Positions 10,801 through 15,826 of a stretch of DNA of 15,826 nucleotides are shown here, piece after piece. The notes beneath the pieces were generated by a model that saw only the letters and a list, made by a program, of their open reading frames with translations, was not told the DNA's origin and searched no databases. The DNA is from Saccoglossus kowalevskii (lineage: Eukaryota > Hemichordata > Enteropneusta > Harrimaniidae). The stretch is from the NCBI RefSeq assembly GCF_000003605.2, contig NW_003123905.1, forward strand, positions 616,339 through 632,164, in the 5' to 3' direction. Numbering within the stretch: position 1 is the stretch's first letter; each line of letters starts with the position of its first letter. A program made the position numbers and the translations under genes.

Positions 10801-13198
10801 TCTGCCCAAAACTATCACTAGGCATAAAAAAAATGTTTGTTTTTTTCATAGTTGACAGAGATGCAGTTATGTGTGAAATTTGTGGTTATGTGAAGATTGC
10901 AAGGAATGTCTCCAGGGAAACAAAATATAACAATGGAAAGAGAACAATAAGAAACAATGAAGAGAAAGATGAAAGTGATGAGGATATGGAAGATGATGGA
11001 GAGGAGGAGGAAGAAGAGAAGGAGGAAGAAGAAATTGAAAACCATGAATGTAAAATAACCTGGCTCAATGAATCAGGTAAGGAGCCTTATAGTTGTTGCT
11101 GTAACCTATCTGTCACAAAGCTCTTCCAATAACAACAGCTCTTGTTATTTGTCAAGGATGAAAAAGATATATCTGTTTTATTTTATCAGCGTTTTGAGAT
11201 GTTGATGTCATTTTAAAAATCCATGTATCGTATTTGCCCTATTTAAAAGTGCATATAAACCATAAATTGCATGTGTTTTATACTAAATCAACCCATAATT
11301 AGTTCTTTTGACTGTGGAAACATCTCTAATGTACGTAAGCATATACGATAATTCACTTAATCACATGTGCTAATTTATTTAAATATATGCACTATTAATT
11401 GAGCAAATATGATATATACATGTATAAATTGATATACTGTAAAATACTTTATTTTAGCTGGAATTAATTTTCACTGAAAAGACATTTTGGGTGTTTTGTA
11501 TGGAATTAGTTTTCACTGATTTTTGTAGAGTTGAATGTAAAATATTGGAAAAAAGGTATATTCGCTGGATTTTATTTTCACTGAATCATTCCTACAGCGA
11601 AAATCAATTCCAAGTGAAAAAAAAGTATTTTACAGTTCTTATATCAACACATCTCCTGATAAAAGGCACCACGGTTTGCTGAAAGGATTGGTAGAATAAT
11701 GGCATCAGAAATCTATGTGTTAGAAGAGAAGACGCAGTTTCCAACAAAACATAAACACAATGCCTATTGATATGAATGTATGAATAGAATATAACTCAAA
11801 ATTTACCAGCAGGTAATTTTTTTCCAATGAACCTGTCATCATGCATTTTTAGTAAGATGCAATCCACGTAACCTACTGTATAATCCGGTTTTCCAATGTT
11901 TCAGGTTACCTAGCCAATCCGTCCCTCAGCACTTGTGACGATCTCTGTCAAAATATCCAAAAACAACAATCAGAACTAAAAGTCTTGGATTCTGACTCTG
12001 ATGTGGAGGTTGACGTTCTGAGTATCACCGACAACCGAAAATTGCAAATTAAAAAAGAATTATCAGATACTGAGGGCACAGTTCAGATGTATCTACCTTC
12101 CACTCTTCATACAGAGTATGTACAGAATGCTGTACAAGAGGTGAGTGTGACCCTCTCACATGTAACCTTTGAACCTCACCCTACCTCCAGTCATATCAGT
12201 CTTCATCAATATTTACATCATCTGCCAAAAAACAGATTCAACATTTTATATATTTTTGTCAGTTTATTCAGAACTGTAACTTACTTTGTCCGATTGGCGG
12301 CCATTTTGGGTCTTAAAAATCTGAATACGTCATTCACAATTTATCAGATATGTCAATTCTGTCATTAACAATGGTTTTTTATTTTTGTTTTTACATTTGG
12401 TTGATTTTGATTTGTTAATTATTTTTAGATTGGTGTCAAGTTACCTCCCGTTGAAGTTTCTAAAGATACCTTTGCACCAGTAATGGAAGAAATGTTATTA
12501 ACTGTAAGATCATGATCATGTTTCTCTTGAAGTGGACATTACAGGATGGCTGTATCTGTTCTCTGTATACATACAAAATCTTCTTGTCACACTTTGTATC
12601 AAATGATTGAAGGTTTAGGTGGAACTTTTCTTTTATGAGATCCTGGATAAAGTTGACAGTTTAACCTGTGTCTTTGGACAGACTAGCTGGGTAAAAAGGG
12701 TAAAAAGACCTGTCTCACGACGGTCTAATCCCAGCTCACGTTCTCTGTTGGTGGGTGAACAATCCAACGCTTGGCGAATTCTGCTGTTTTTTTTTTCCAT
12801 ATTTGGCCTATAATAGAGACCTTTTTTTAAGCCATGTTTGGCTCCTATGGAGACATTAACATCCATAGTTGGCTTAAATGGAGACATTGTCATCCATACT
12901 TGGCTTGTATGGATACCATATTTCCCATATATAAAGACAATATCATCCATATTTGGCTTATATAGAGACTGTATTGCCCATATTCGACTTGTATGGAGAC
13001 ATTATCTATATTAGGCTTGTATGGTGTCCTTATCTATATTTGGCTTATACTAGAGTATGTTGACCTTACCTTATCATTATCATTTTGAATGGCGTTTCAT
13101 TTGTAATTTTATTTTGCATTGCAGGCTATGATTGATTTCATGAATGATCTTTTGAGAGATTCTCTATCAGTTGCACATGGGAACAAAACTGACAACAG
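1727..13198 (+). CDS. YEATS2: YEATS2 orthologue, partial gene, ten exons joined
   Basis: This is the spliced gene of the window, a subunit of the ATAC histone acetyltransferase complex; in vertebrates it reads acetylated H3K27 through its YEATS domain and pairs with NC2-beta (DR1) through a C-terminal histone fold. Ten exons with GT..AG borders keep one frame across nine introns (1068 codons plus 2 nt). Residues 1-80 of the fragment are the YEATS domain from its middle strands onward, 81-766 a long low-complexity linker, about 767-865 the conserved region ending in HGY, 866-941 an acidic insertion, 942-1019 the DILS/IKKE region, and 1020-1068 the start of the histone fold. Human YEATS2, recalled from memory, aligns in the same order at both ends. 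The first exons and the last exon are missing from the window. The identification is very secure; exact linker homology is weak, as is usual for this region. Confidence 0.95.
2538..3330 (+). mobile_element. Helentron/HINE-like non-autonomous element, AGTCCCCG family
   Basis: The left end AGTCCCCGTT (2538-2547) has its exact reverse complement AACGGGGACT near the right end (3299-3308). The left end also folds on itself: AGTCCCCG (2538-2545) pairs with CGGGGACT (2558-2565). Next come a GTCC/GTGC microsatellite (about 2581-2610), four degenerate body units anchored by ATGG(C/T)C at 2723, 2863, 3012 and 3134, the right inverted copy, and a hairpin GTCAT-TTTCA-ATGAC (3311-3325) followed by TTGTT. 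Sub-terminal inverted repeats, a 3' hairpin, a microsatellite and a tandem core are what I recall for Helentron-derived HINE and bivalve pearl-type elements. No Rep or helicase is encoded. Family assignment is inference; the repeat structure is read directly. Confidence 0.6.
2581..2610 (+). repeat. GTCC/GTGC microsatellite inside the element
   Basis: A run of GTCCGTCCGTGCG-type tetramers follows the left hairpin of the 2538-3330 element. The same position in the 8226-9101 element has TTGTCCGTCGTCG. On the other strand the unit is ACGG, which matches the microsatellite I recall from pearl-type elements of bivalves. Confidence 0.8.
3387..3498 (+). CDS. YEATS2: YEATS2 exon 2 of window: YEATS domain core
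   Basis: Acceptor CTGCAG; the donor GTACAT starts at 3499. The first T completes the split codon (AG+T, Ser, where human has Arg271), then 37 codons: [19 protein letters not shown] and on to DIIHNLK. Trp39 and Gly40 of the fragment (RRGWG) match human Trp282 and Gly283, the aromatic wall of the acyl-lysine pocket, so reader function should be preserved. The exon ends in phase 0. Confidence 0.96.
3499..4008 (+). other. Intron 2, nothing recognisable
   Basis: Phase-0 intron, AT-rich, with T and A runs (for example around 3790-3830). I see no element ends or coding similarity in it. Confidence 0.8.
4009..4053 (+). CDS. YEATS2: YEATS2 exon 3 of window: 45-nt micro-exon of the YEATS domain
   Basis: CTTGACAG acceptor, GTGAGT donor. 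The 15 residues [15 protein letters not shown] are identical, as recalled, to the human protein at this place. The exon is too short for ORF-based gene finding but is required by frame and homology: exon 2 ends DIIHNLK and exon 4 begins VVDVEL, as in the human sequence. Confidence 0.96.
4054..4468 (+). other. Intron 3, with (AAT)n microsatellite
   Basis: Phase-0 intron. It contains an (AAT)n run at about 4233-4275 followed by AAACTTTATTGATA, a combination often seen at the 3' tails of non-LTR retrotransposons or SINEs read on the reverse strand. The open frame from Met 4373 up to 4468 is intron read-through, not coding. Confidence 0.7.
4233..4275. repeat. (AAT)n microsatellite, possible retroelement tail
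   Basis: About fourteen AAT/ATT-type triplets with one interruption (AATATTAATAAT). The following AAACTTTATT could be the end of a reverse-oriented LINE or SINE with an ATT tail; the body of such an element is not recognisable. Confidence 0.75.
4469..6528 (+). CDS. YEATS2: YEATS2 exon 4 of window: giant low-complexity exon (686 codons)
   Basis: Acceptor TCTTTCAG, donor GTATGT at 6529; the exon ends with AG in phase 2. It starts with the last YEATS residues ([13 protein letters not shown]), then encodes a T/S/P/Q/V/G-rich, probably disordered linker. Islands recalled as shared with human YEATS2 are [11 protein letters not shown] (from 4862), [14 protein letters not shown] (around 5509-5550), a second [10 protein letters not shown] copy (around 5818-5848), and IKVE, a SUMO-type site, at 6248-6259. 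A 21-bp unit occurs three times in tandem at 5738-5800 ([20 protein letters not shown]). As I recall, vertebrates split this region over several exons, so one 2060-nt exon is notable. The open frame runs on to 6577, but the last 16 residues are intron read-through. Confidence 0.93.
5738..5800 (+). repeat. Three tandem 21-bp coding units (A/V-Q-V-R-G-Q)
   Basis: Units at 5738-5758, 5759-5779 and 5780-5800 encode [14 protein letters not shown] and TVQVRGA. They are in frame, so the array lengthens the linker without breaking it. The units differ mainly at silent or conservative positions, which suggests an older duplication. Confidence 0.85.
6529..7247 (+). other. Intron 4, with decayed Helentron-like left end
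   Basis: Phase-2 intron. The stretch 6558-6780 is a diverged relative of the 2538-3330 element. The remainder, about 6790-7247, is AT-rich and shows no gene or clear element end. Confidence 0.7.
6558..6780 (+). mobile_element. Decayed Helentron-like copy (AGTCCCCG family)
   Basis: AGTCCCTGTTTTGGATGAAGTC at 6558-6579 aligns with AGTCCCCGTTCGGACGAAGTC of the intron-1 element. It is followed by a CGTCCATTC/CCGTCTGG stretch where the microsatellite would be, TTTCTCAGACATG, ATTCAAATTTAACAT, and the body hallmark TTATGGCTGACTGGCAGTCATTTTGG at about 6744-6769. The right end with hairpin and CTTGTT was not found, so the copy looks 3'-truncated. Confidence 0.55.
7248..7324 (+). CDS. YEATS2: YEATS2 exon 5 of window: conserved helical segment
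   Basis: Acceptor TATTCTAG, donor GTAGGT at 7325. T completes the split codon (Ser), then 25 codons [19 protein letters not shown]..., then G in phase 1. It corresponds to human IDHLETIQQLLTAVVKKIPLI just before the basic region coded by the next exon. Identity is moderate but the pattern of hydrophobic residues and both splice phases fit. Confidence 0.88.
7466..7484. repeat. Perfect 19-bp palindrome
   Basis: AGAAGTGCA-G-TGCACTTCT: two 9-bp arms around one central base. It could form a cruciform or be a dimeric protein site; nothing around it tells which. Confidence 0.8.
7801..8012. mobile_element. MITE with perfect 23-bp inverted ends, copy 1
   Basis: The first 23 bases (TACTGTGGAATACTTTATTT then TCG) are the exact reverse complement of the last 23 (7990-8012). 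Both ends have TA outermost, which fits a TA target duplication of the Tc1/mariner type. The 212-bp interior has several TTTTCGCTGGAAT-like pieces in both orientations and no coding capacity. A second, more diverged copy is at 11435-11636. Confidence 0.88.
8226..9101 (+). mobile_element. Helentron/HINE-like non-autonomous element, AGCTCCGC family
   Basis: The left end AGCTCCGCTGT (8226-8236) is exactly inverted at 9067-9077 (ACAGCGGAGCT). The left end also contains its own complement: AGCTCCGC (8226-8233) and GCGGAGCT (8249-8256). TTGTCCGTCGTCG follows, then a tandem core of 157-bp units, then the right inverted copy, a hairpin CAGCC-GAGA-GGCTG (9082-9095) and CTTGTT (9096-9101). The left neighbour and the bases after the end are T runs, compatible with insertion between T and T as I recall for Helentrons. 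No Rep/helicase frame is present, so it would need an autonomous partner. Confidence 0.65.
8308..8980 (+). repeat. 157-bp tandem repeat array, about four units
   Basis: The marker CGACTTCTT recurs at 8308, 8464, 8621, 8778 and (as CAACTTCTT) 8935, so spacings are 156, 157, 157 and 157. The marker GGTAAAAAGTG gives the same period (GTG at 8454, 8611, 8768, 8925). The middle units are nearly identical; the first and last are more diverged, the usual pattern for tandem cores kept similar by unequal exchange. Confidence 0.92.
9860..10078 (+). CDS. YEATS2: YEATS2 exon 6 of window: conserved basic region
   Basis: Acceptor GATTTAG, donor GTGAGT at 10079. TT completes Val, then 72 codons, then G in phase 1. 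The sequence [27 protein letters not shown] and WSRKHGY lines up with human YYGWNIGKRRAAEWQRA, TMRKVLQEIL and WCRCHGY, making this the best conserved block outside YEATS and the histone fold. Its biochemical role is not known to me. Residues before the acceptor in the same open frame are intron. Confidence 0.94.
   Translation, partial: FNMNIRSVPYPMTNTSHGHSGNKEVLSGRELLKSGKSFYKLLKTRKNSRKKMYGVQKGFLHGVENMVMQSQT
10079..10851 (+). other. Intron 6, with a 33-bp duplication
   Basis: Phase-1 intron. It contains a 33-bp direct duplication (10297-10361) and a short hairpin CTGTGGG-ATAAA-CCCACAG (10612-10630). No coding or element-end signals were seen elsewhere. Confidence 0.75.
10297..10361 (+). repeat. 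Two tandem 33-bp copies
   Basis: GCGCATAGGTATCCTCTAAT begins at 10297 and GCGCATAGGTGTCCTCTAAT at 10330, each followed by an AATTAAAAC or AATAAAAAC tail. Near identity indicates a recent local duplication. Confidence 0.85.
10852..11076 (+). CDS. YEATS2: YEATS2 exon 7 of window: CxxC plus acidic insertion
   Basis: Acceptor TTTCATAG, donor GTAAGG at 11077. TT completes Val, then 74 codons, then G in phase 1. The peptide has a C-x2-C pair (MCEICGY), a basic stretch (KIARN...GKRTIRNN), a long Glu/Asp run (about [19 protein letters not shown]) and a closing HEC. Between HGY (exon 6) and the DLC block (exon 8) human YEATS2 has only a short unrelated stretch, so this is an insertion. Both neighbours are phase 1, so the exon could be skipped without breaking the frame. 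A metal-binding knuckle is possible; a structural role is unproven. Confidence 0.8.
11077..11904 (+). other. Intron 7, with second MITE copy
   Basis: Phase-1 intron, very AT-rich. The only recognisable item is the MITE at 11435-11636. The acceptor is a TTTCAG at 11899-11904. Confidence 0.8.
11435..11636. mobile_element. MITE copy 2, same family as 7801-8012
   Basis: It begins TACTGTAAAATACTTTATTT and ends AAAGTATTTTACAGT, so the outer inverted repeat is changed on both sides in step (GTGG to GTAA on the left and CCAC to TTAC on the right). The interior keeps the pieces AGCTGGAATTAATTTTCACTG, CACTGATTTTTG and TATATTCGCTGG in the same order as copy 1, about 202 bp in all. The expected right-hand TA has become TT. 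Inner arms are more diverged than in copy 1. Confidence 0.85.
11905..12140 (+). CDS. YEATS2: YEATS2 exon 8 of window: DLC, DVLSI and IKKE region
   Basis: Acceptor TTTCAG, donor GTGAGT at 12141. GT completes Gly, then 78 codons ending in phase 0. Blocks match human YEATS2 in order: CDDLCQNI with ADNLCRKL, EVDVLSI with EVDILSL, LQIKKEL with [19 protein letters not shown] with FYLPPTPGSEFI, and AVQE with VTQK. The I-K-K-E site (12048-12059) fits the SUMO consensus and is shared with human as recalled. This is the lead-in to the histone fold. Confidence 0.94.
12141..12428 (+). other. Intron 8, with a body fragment of the Helentron-like repeats
   Basis: Phase-0 intron of 288 bp. The part at about 12250-12315 (TTTTTGTCAGTTTATTCAGA, then TTTGTCCGATTGGCGGCCATTTTGG) resembles the body unit of the intron-1 element, so it is probably a short relic of that family. 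Confidence 0.55.
12429..12503 (+). CDS. YEATS2: YEATS2 exon 9 of window: start of histone fold
   Basis: Acceptor ATTTTTAG, donor GTAAGA at 12504. Exactly 25 codons in phase 0: [20 protein letters not shown] then EMLLT. It matches human IGITLQPVALHRNVYASVVEDMILK, the beginning of the C-terminal histone-fold region that pairs with NC2-beta. The exon is too short to be listed by ORF length and is found from frame plus homology. Confidence 0.94.
12698..12784 (-). pseudogene. 28S rRNA gene fragment, antisense to YEATS2
   Basis: Read on the minus strand, the piece runs GCAGAATTCGCCAAGCGTTG, GATTGTTCACCCAC, AACGTGAGCTGGG, TTAGACCGTCGTGAGACAGGT and ends TTTTTACCC. This is the highly conserved 3' part of large-subunit rRNA (in human 28S: GCAGAATTCACCAAGCGTTG, then GATTGTTCACCCAC, and so on). 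Only a handful of differences are visible in about 78 aligned bases, and the match breaks off after ACCC. It is far too short to be functional. It could be a chance rDNA insertion or the head of a 28S-derived SINE-like element; the adjacent run of A on this strand lies upstream of the fragment, not downstream. Confidence 0.88.
12797..13060 (+). repeat. 31-bp minisatellite, about nine units
   Basis: Units begin with CCATA (or CTATA) at 12797, 12832, 12863, 12894, 12925, 12947, 12978, 13006 and 13034, giving spacings of 35, 31, 31, 31, 22, 31, 28 and 28. A typical unit reads CCATACTTGGCTTGTATGG followed by AGACATTATCAT. Most units have CCATA near one end and TATGG further on, so each can fold into a small hairpin. 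Confidence 0.85.
13125..13198 (+). CDS. YEATS2: YEATS2 exon 10 of window: histone fold, last exon seen
   Basis: Acceptor GCATTGCAG, donor GTGAAG at 13199. 24 codons [20 protein letters not shown] then KTDN, plus AG. This aligns with human ATEQLVNDILRQALAVGYQTASHN, the long central helix of the histone fold, and AG is the start of the Arg codon of human NRIPKE. The remaining residues (IPxEI... to the C-terminus) were searched for in 13199-15443 and not found, so the terminal exon lies beyond the window. Confidence 0.93.
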
Positions 13199-14000
13199 GT
13201 GAAGTATATTTAATTAATTGTAAAATTATGAATATTAGTTAACTAGTGGTATAGTTACAACAAATTAAATCCATATCAACACAGTGTATTACATTTGTAT
13301 GCAGTCTGAAAATGAGAATTTGTGGACTGACCTCTGATTGTTCATTGGTGGGTGTGTCCACACATTTTCACCTGGTCAAATCACATTCAAACTTTACACA
13401 TACATCAATTGATCCAAATGCCAATTTGAAAGTTCTTTGTAAAAATGTAAGTTTATTTCATTTTCACCGTAAGCAGGTTCATACAGTGGGGTCACCACTA
13501 TTCCAGTTTGTCACAATGTGTGAGACGTGATAAGGAGAATTTTACTTGACATGCATGTATTATTTATTCCATACTGAATGTTGATATCCCAAAAATACTT
13601 GATAAGTAATTCATGATAAATTACTATATTTTTTCATTTCTAATTCTGGAAACGTTGACTTATGTATCTCGGACATGCCTGGACAGATCTCTTTCAAACC
13701 TCACATATGCATTATGCATATTGGGATAATTATGCACCTCCATTTGTTTTTTGATTTGATTTCAAAATGCCTAAATGGCAAATATTTTTGTGTAAAAAGC
13801 ATTTCTACCATCCTGGAAACGGGTCTCGGTTGTGTATGAACGGATTTTGTTCAAACTCCATACAAACATCAGACATTATGGGACATTGATGTTCGTCATT
13901 TTGTTTTACAGTTTTAAATATATATTTACTGCTAACAACTGATAGAAATGTTCTTTTTCTAAAGATGCAATAAAGTATTACTATTACTAATAGCTGGCAG

Positions 14001-14870
14001 GTGGCCATTTTATTTTAAGTATTCAAGAGCTATATCTTTGAAATGTCCTGACTGTTTATGTTCAAACTTTATATATATATCATGCATCATGTCACACATA
14101 TGCACATATATTCATTTGATAGTATTCAATATGGCTGTAAGGTGGCCATTTTATTTTAAGTATTCAAGAGCTATATCTTCAAAATGCCATTACCGTTTAT
14201 GTTCAAACTTTATATATATATCATGCATCATGTCACACATATGCACATACATTCATTTGTTGGTATTCAATATGGCCGTAAAGTGGCCATTTTATTTTAA
14301 GTATTCAAGAGCTACGGTATATCTTTGAAATGTCCCGACTGTTTATGTTCAAACTTTATATATATATATATCATGCATCATGTCACACATATGCACATAT
14401 ATTCATTTGATAGTATTCAATATGGCTGTAAGGTGGCCATTTTATTTTAAGTATTCAAGAGCTATATCTTCAAAATGCCATTACCGTTTATGTTCAAACT
14501 TTATATATATATCATGCATCATGCCACACATATGCACATATATTCATTTGATGGTATTCAATATGGCCGTAAAGTGGCCATTTTATTTTAAGTATTCAAG
14601 AGCTACGGTATATCTTTGAAATGTCCCGACTGTTTATGTTCAAACTTTATATATATATATATCATGCATCATGTCACACATATGCACATATATTCATTTG
14701 ATAGTATTCAATATGGCTGTAAGGTGGCCATTTTATTTTAAGTATTCAAGAGCTATATCTTCAAAATGCCATTACCGTTTATGTTCAAACTTTATATATA
14801 TATCATGCATCATGTCACACATATGCACATATATTCATTTGATGGTATTCAATATGGCCGTAAGGTGGCC
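14001..14870 (+). repeat. Two-monomer higher-order tandem array, 141/150 bp (291-bp period)
   Basis: The marker GTGGCCATTTT occurs at 14001, 14142, 14283, 14433, 14574, 14724 and 14865, so spacings are 141, 141, 150, 141, 150 and 141. Two monomer types alternate: one has GCTACGGTATATCTTTGAAATGTCCCGACTG (14312-14342, recurring 291 bp later) and a longer TA run, the other has GCTATATCTTCAAAATGCCATTACCG. The 291-bp dimers are almost identical, while the two monomers differ more. Monomers share ATGGC(C/T)GTAA(A/G)GTGGCCAT and TTCAAACTTTATATATAT with the body units of the element in intron 1. Open frames through the array arise because 141 and 150 are multiples of three. Confidence 0.93.
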
Positions 14871-15443
14871 ATTTTTTAGTTAAACGTTCTTCAAAATCAT
14901 AATTCTAAATCTTGATCTCTGACCAATGACATGTTGAATTTTGATAAATGCAGGGACTGCGTAATTTTATTGTACACATAATATATGAAGAGAAGCAAAA
15001 TTCATAATTACTATGATGTTAGTGTTCATTAACACTACAATTCTTGTTTTGATGGAAAATCATTGCAACTCATGTCGCTTACACATTTACTTTTTGACAG
15101 TTTTTCAAGGTCAATTGAAGATTGCTGAGTAGTAGCCATTTTAAAGCTAAACATGCGTCAAAATTAAACATGTTATCCATTCAATAGTTGGTGCATACAT
15201 TGAACATATTGGGATCTTAATGCACATAATTTTGTTTTTCAGATCAGGTTCAGAGTGGCCTCTTGTGGTCATTTTGTTTTAATGAATGGGTACACATCTC
15301 CGACATTCCCAGACTATCAAGTTCAAACTTTACACATATGCACCTGTGTTATTTTCAGGTCAACGTTGATCATTTTGATATTTCTTTTGTCATTCCAGAG
15401 TAAATTTCTGGTTGTGCATCAAAGAATTTTGTTCAAACTTTGA

Positions 15444-15826
15444 TTTCGTTTCAAAAATAAAATTACACCCATATTTGAAACGACCAAGGGTGTTAGGCAG
15501 GGTTGTGTCATTAGCCCAATGCTTTTTAATTTGTTTATTAATGACTTAAATAAATCACTAGAAGATGAATCATTAGATCCGGTTACATTGAATAACTGTA
15601 AAATTAGTTCCCTACTCTATGCAGATGATCTAGTGTTAATATCTGAAACAAAAAACGGTCTACAAAATGCACTAAATAGTTTAGAAGTTTATTGTCATAA
15701 ATGGAAACTTCAGGTAAATCTGACAAAAACAAAATGTGTTATTTTCAGACGAGGAACACTGAAAAAGACAGAAAAATTCTATTATAATGAACAAAATATT
15801 ACCTGTATAGATATGTACAACTACCT
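15444..15826 (+). mobile_element. Non-LTR (LINE) reverse transcriptase, 5'-truncated, runs off edge
   Basis: One open frame continues to the end of the window. It carries GVRQGCVISPMLFNLFIND (from 15489), LLYADDLVLIS with the catalytic YADD at 15618-15629, and WKLQVNLTKTKCVIF: the palm motifs of LINE reverse transcriptases. The endonuclease and the RT fingers upstream are missing; upstream of about 15444 the sequence is repeat body ending TTGTTCAAACTTTG, then a stop codon at 15441-15443. This is the usual 5' truncation of a LINE insertion. No stop or frameshift lies in the visible 127 codons, so the copy is fairly young. The clade (Jockey, CR1, L2 or RTE-like) cannot be decided from this piece. 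Confidence 0.9.

Larger units (their letters stand above)
12504..13124 (+). other. Intron 9, with 28S fragment and minisatellite
   Basis: Phase-0 intron. It contains an antisense 28S rRNA fragment (12698-12784), a T run, and a 31-bp minisatellite (12797-13060). The bases before 12698 show nothing recognisable. Confidence 0.8.
13199..15826 (+). other. Last intron, open-ended, dominated by repeats
   Basis: Phase-2 intron that runs off the window. It holds degenerate relatives of the Helentron-like body (about 13640-13900 and 15100-15440), a higher-order tandem array (14001-14870) and a 5'-truncated LINE reverse transcriptase (15444 onward). The stretches 13200-13640 and 14880-15100 have no clear content, though ATTCAAACTTTACACATACA at about 13386-13405 again recalls the repeat body. 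An AATAAAGTATTACTATTACT at 13969-13988 just before the array looks like a retroelement tail. Confidence 0.75.

Noticed and set aside
10818-11068. Phe/Ser-rich minus-strand open frames opposite exon 7
   Set aside because: They mirror the Glu/Asp-rich codons (GAG/GAA read as CTC/TTC) of the YEATS2 exon.
8308-14870. CRISPR array, suggested by regularly spaced repeats
   Set aside because: The units are head-to-tail tandem repeats of 141-157 bp without unique spacers, and the host is an animal genome.
14038-14883. Three similar open frames (14038-14328, 14380-14619, 14671-14883) coding near-identical HICTYIHL...FNMAV...WPF peptides, looking like a repeat protein family
   Set aside because: They are translations of the 141/150-bp tandem array, whose unit lengths happen to be multiples of three. 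There are no splice signals or domain signs, and the monomers also occur as non-coding relics elsewhere.
15243-15300. TTTTTCAG at 15235-15242 as acceptor for the last YEATS2 exon (would give R-SGSEWPLVVI)
   Set aside because: The peptide has no likeness to the histone-fold end (IPxEI...), and the DNA is a degenerate unit of the repeat body (GAGTGGCCTCTTGTGGTCATTTTG).

Overview
This window is animal nuclear DNA. It carries the middle and C-terminal coding part of one split gene, a clear orthologue of YEATS2 (the histone-acetyl reader and histone-fold subunit of the ATAC acetyltransferase complex), embedded in introns packed with mobile-element debris. The spliced gene structure with GT..AG introns, the AT-rich introns, and the mix of repeats (DIRS-type tyrosine recombinase, LINE reverse transcriptase, TA-flanked MITEs, Helentron-like elements with GTCC microsatellites) suggest a marine invertebrate. 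The repeat style is mollusc-like, but the exact phylum cannot be fixed from this sequence.

Layout. 1-593: a GC-richer remnant of a DIRS/Ngaro-like tyrosine recombinase, cut off just after its first catalytic arginine. 594-1726: no recognisable gene. 1727-13198: ten YEATS2 exons on the + strand (1727-1809, 3387-3498, 4009-4053, 4469-6528, 7248-7324, 9860-10078, 10852-11076, 11905-12140, 12429-12503, 13125-13198). All nine junctions keep one reading frame, giving 1068 whole codons plus two bases. The 5' exons (N-terminus and first strands of the YEATS domain) and the last exon (end of the histone fold) are outside the window.

Intron contents. There are two intact-looking Helentron/HINE-like elements (2538-3330 and 8226-9101) with the same terminal plan but unrelated terminal sequences. 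A decayed relative starts 29 bp after the donor of the giant exon. Two copies of one MITE family lie at 7801-8012 and 11435-11636. A 28S rRNA gene fragment on the minus strand (12698-12784) sits beside a 31-bp minisatellite (12797-13060). The last intron holds a two-monomer higher-order tandem array (14001-14870, 141/150 bp alternating) and a 5'-truncated LINE reverse transcriptase that runs off the right edge.

Functionally there is one gene. The YEATS part (exons 1-3) would read acylated H3 tails. The long disordered exon 4 links it to the conserved C-terminal region (exons 5-10), whose end is the histone fold that in vertebrates pairs with NC2-beta (DR1). The most interesting non-genic signal is the shared terminal architecture of the Helentron-like elements: three arms of the same short sequence that change together between families, followed by a hairpin and CTTGTT.
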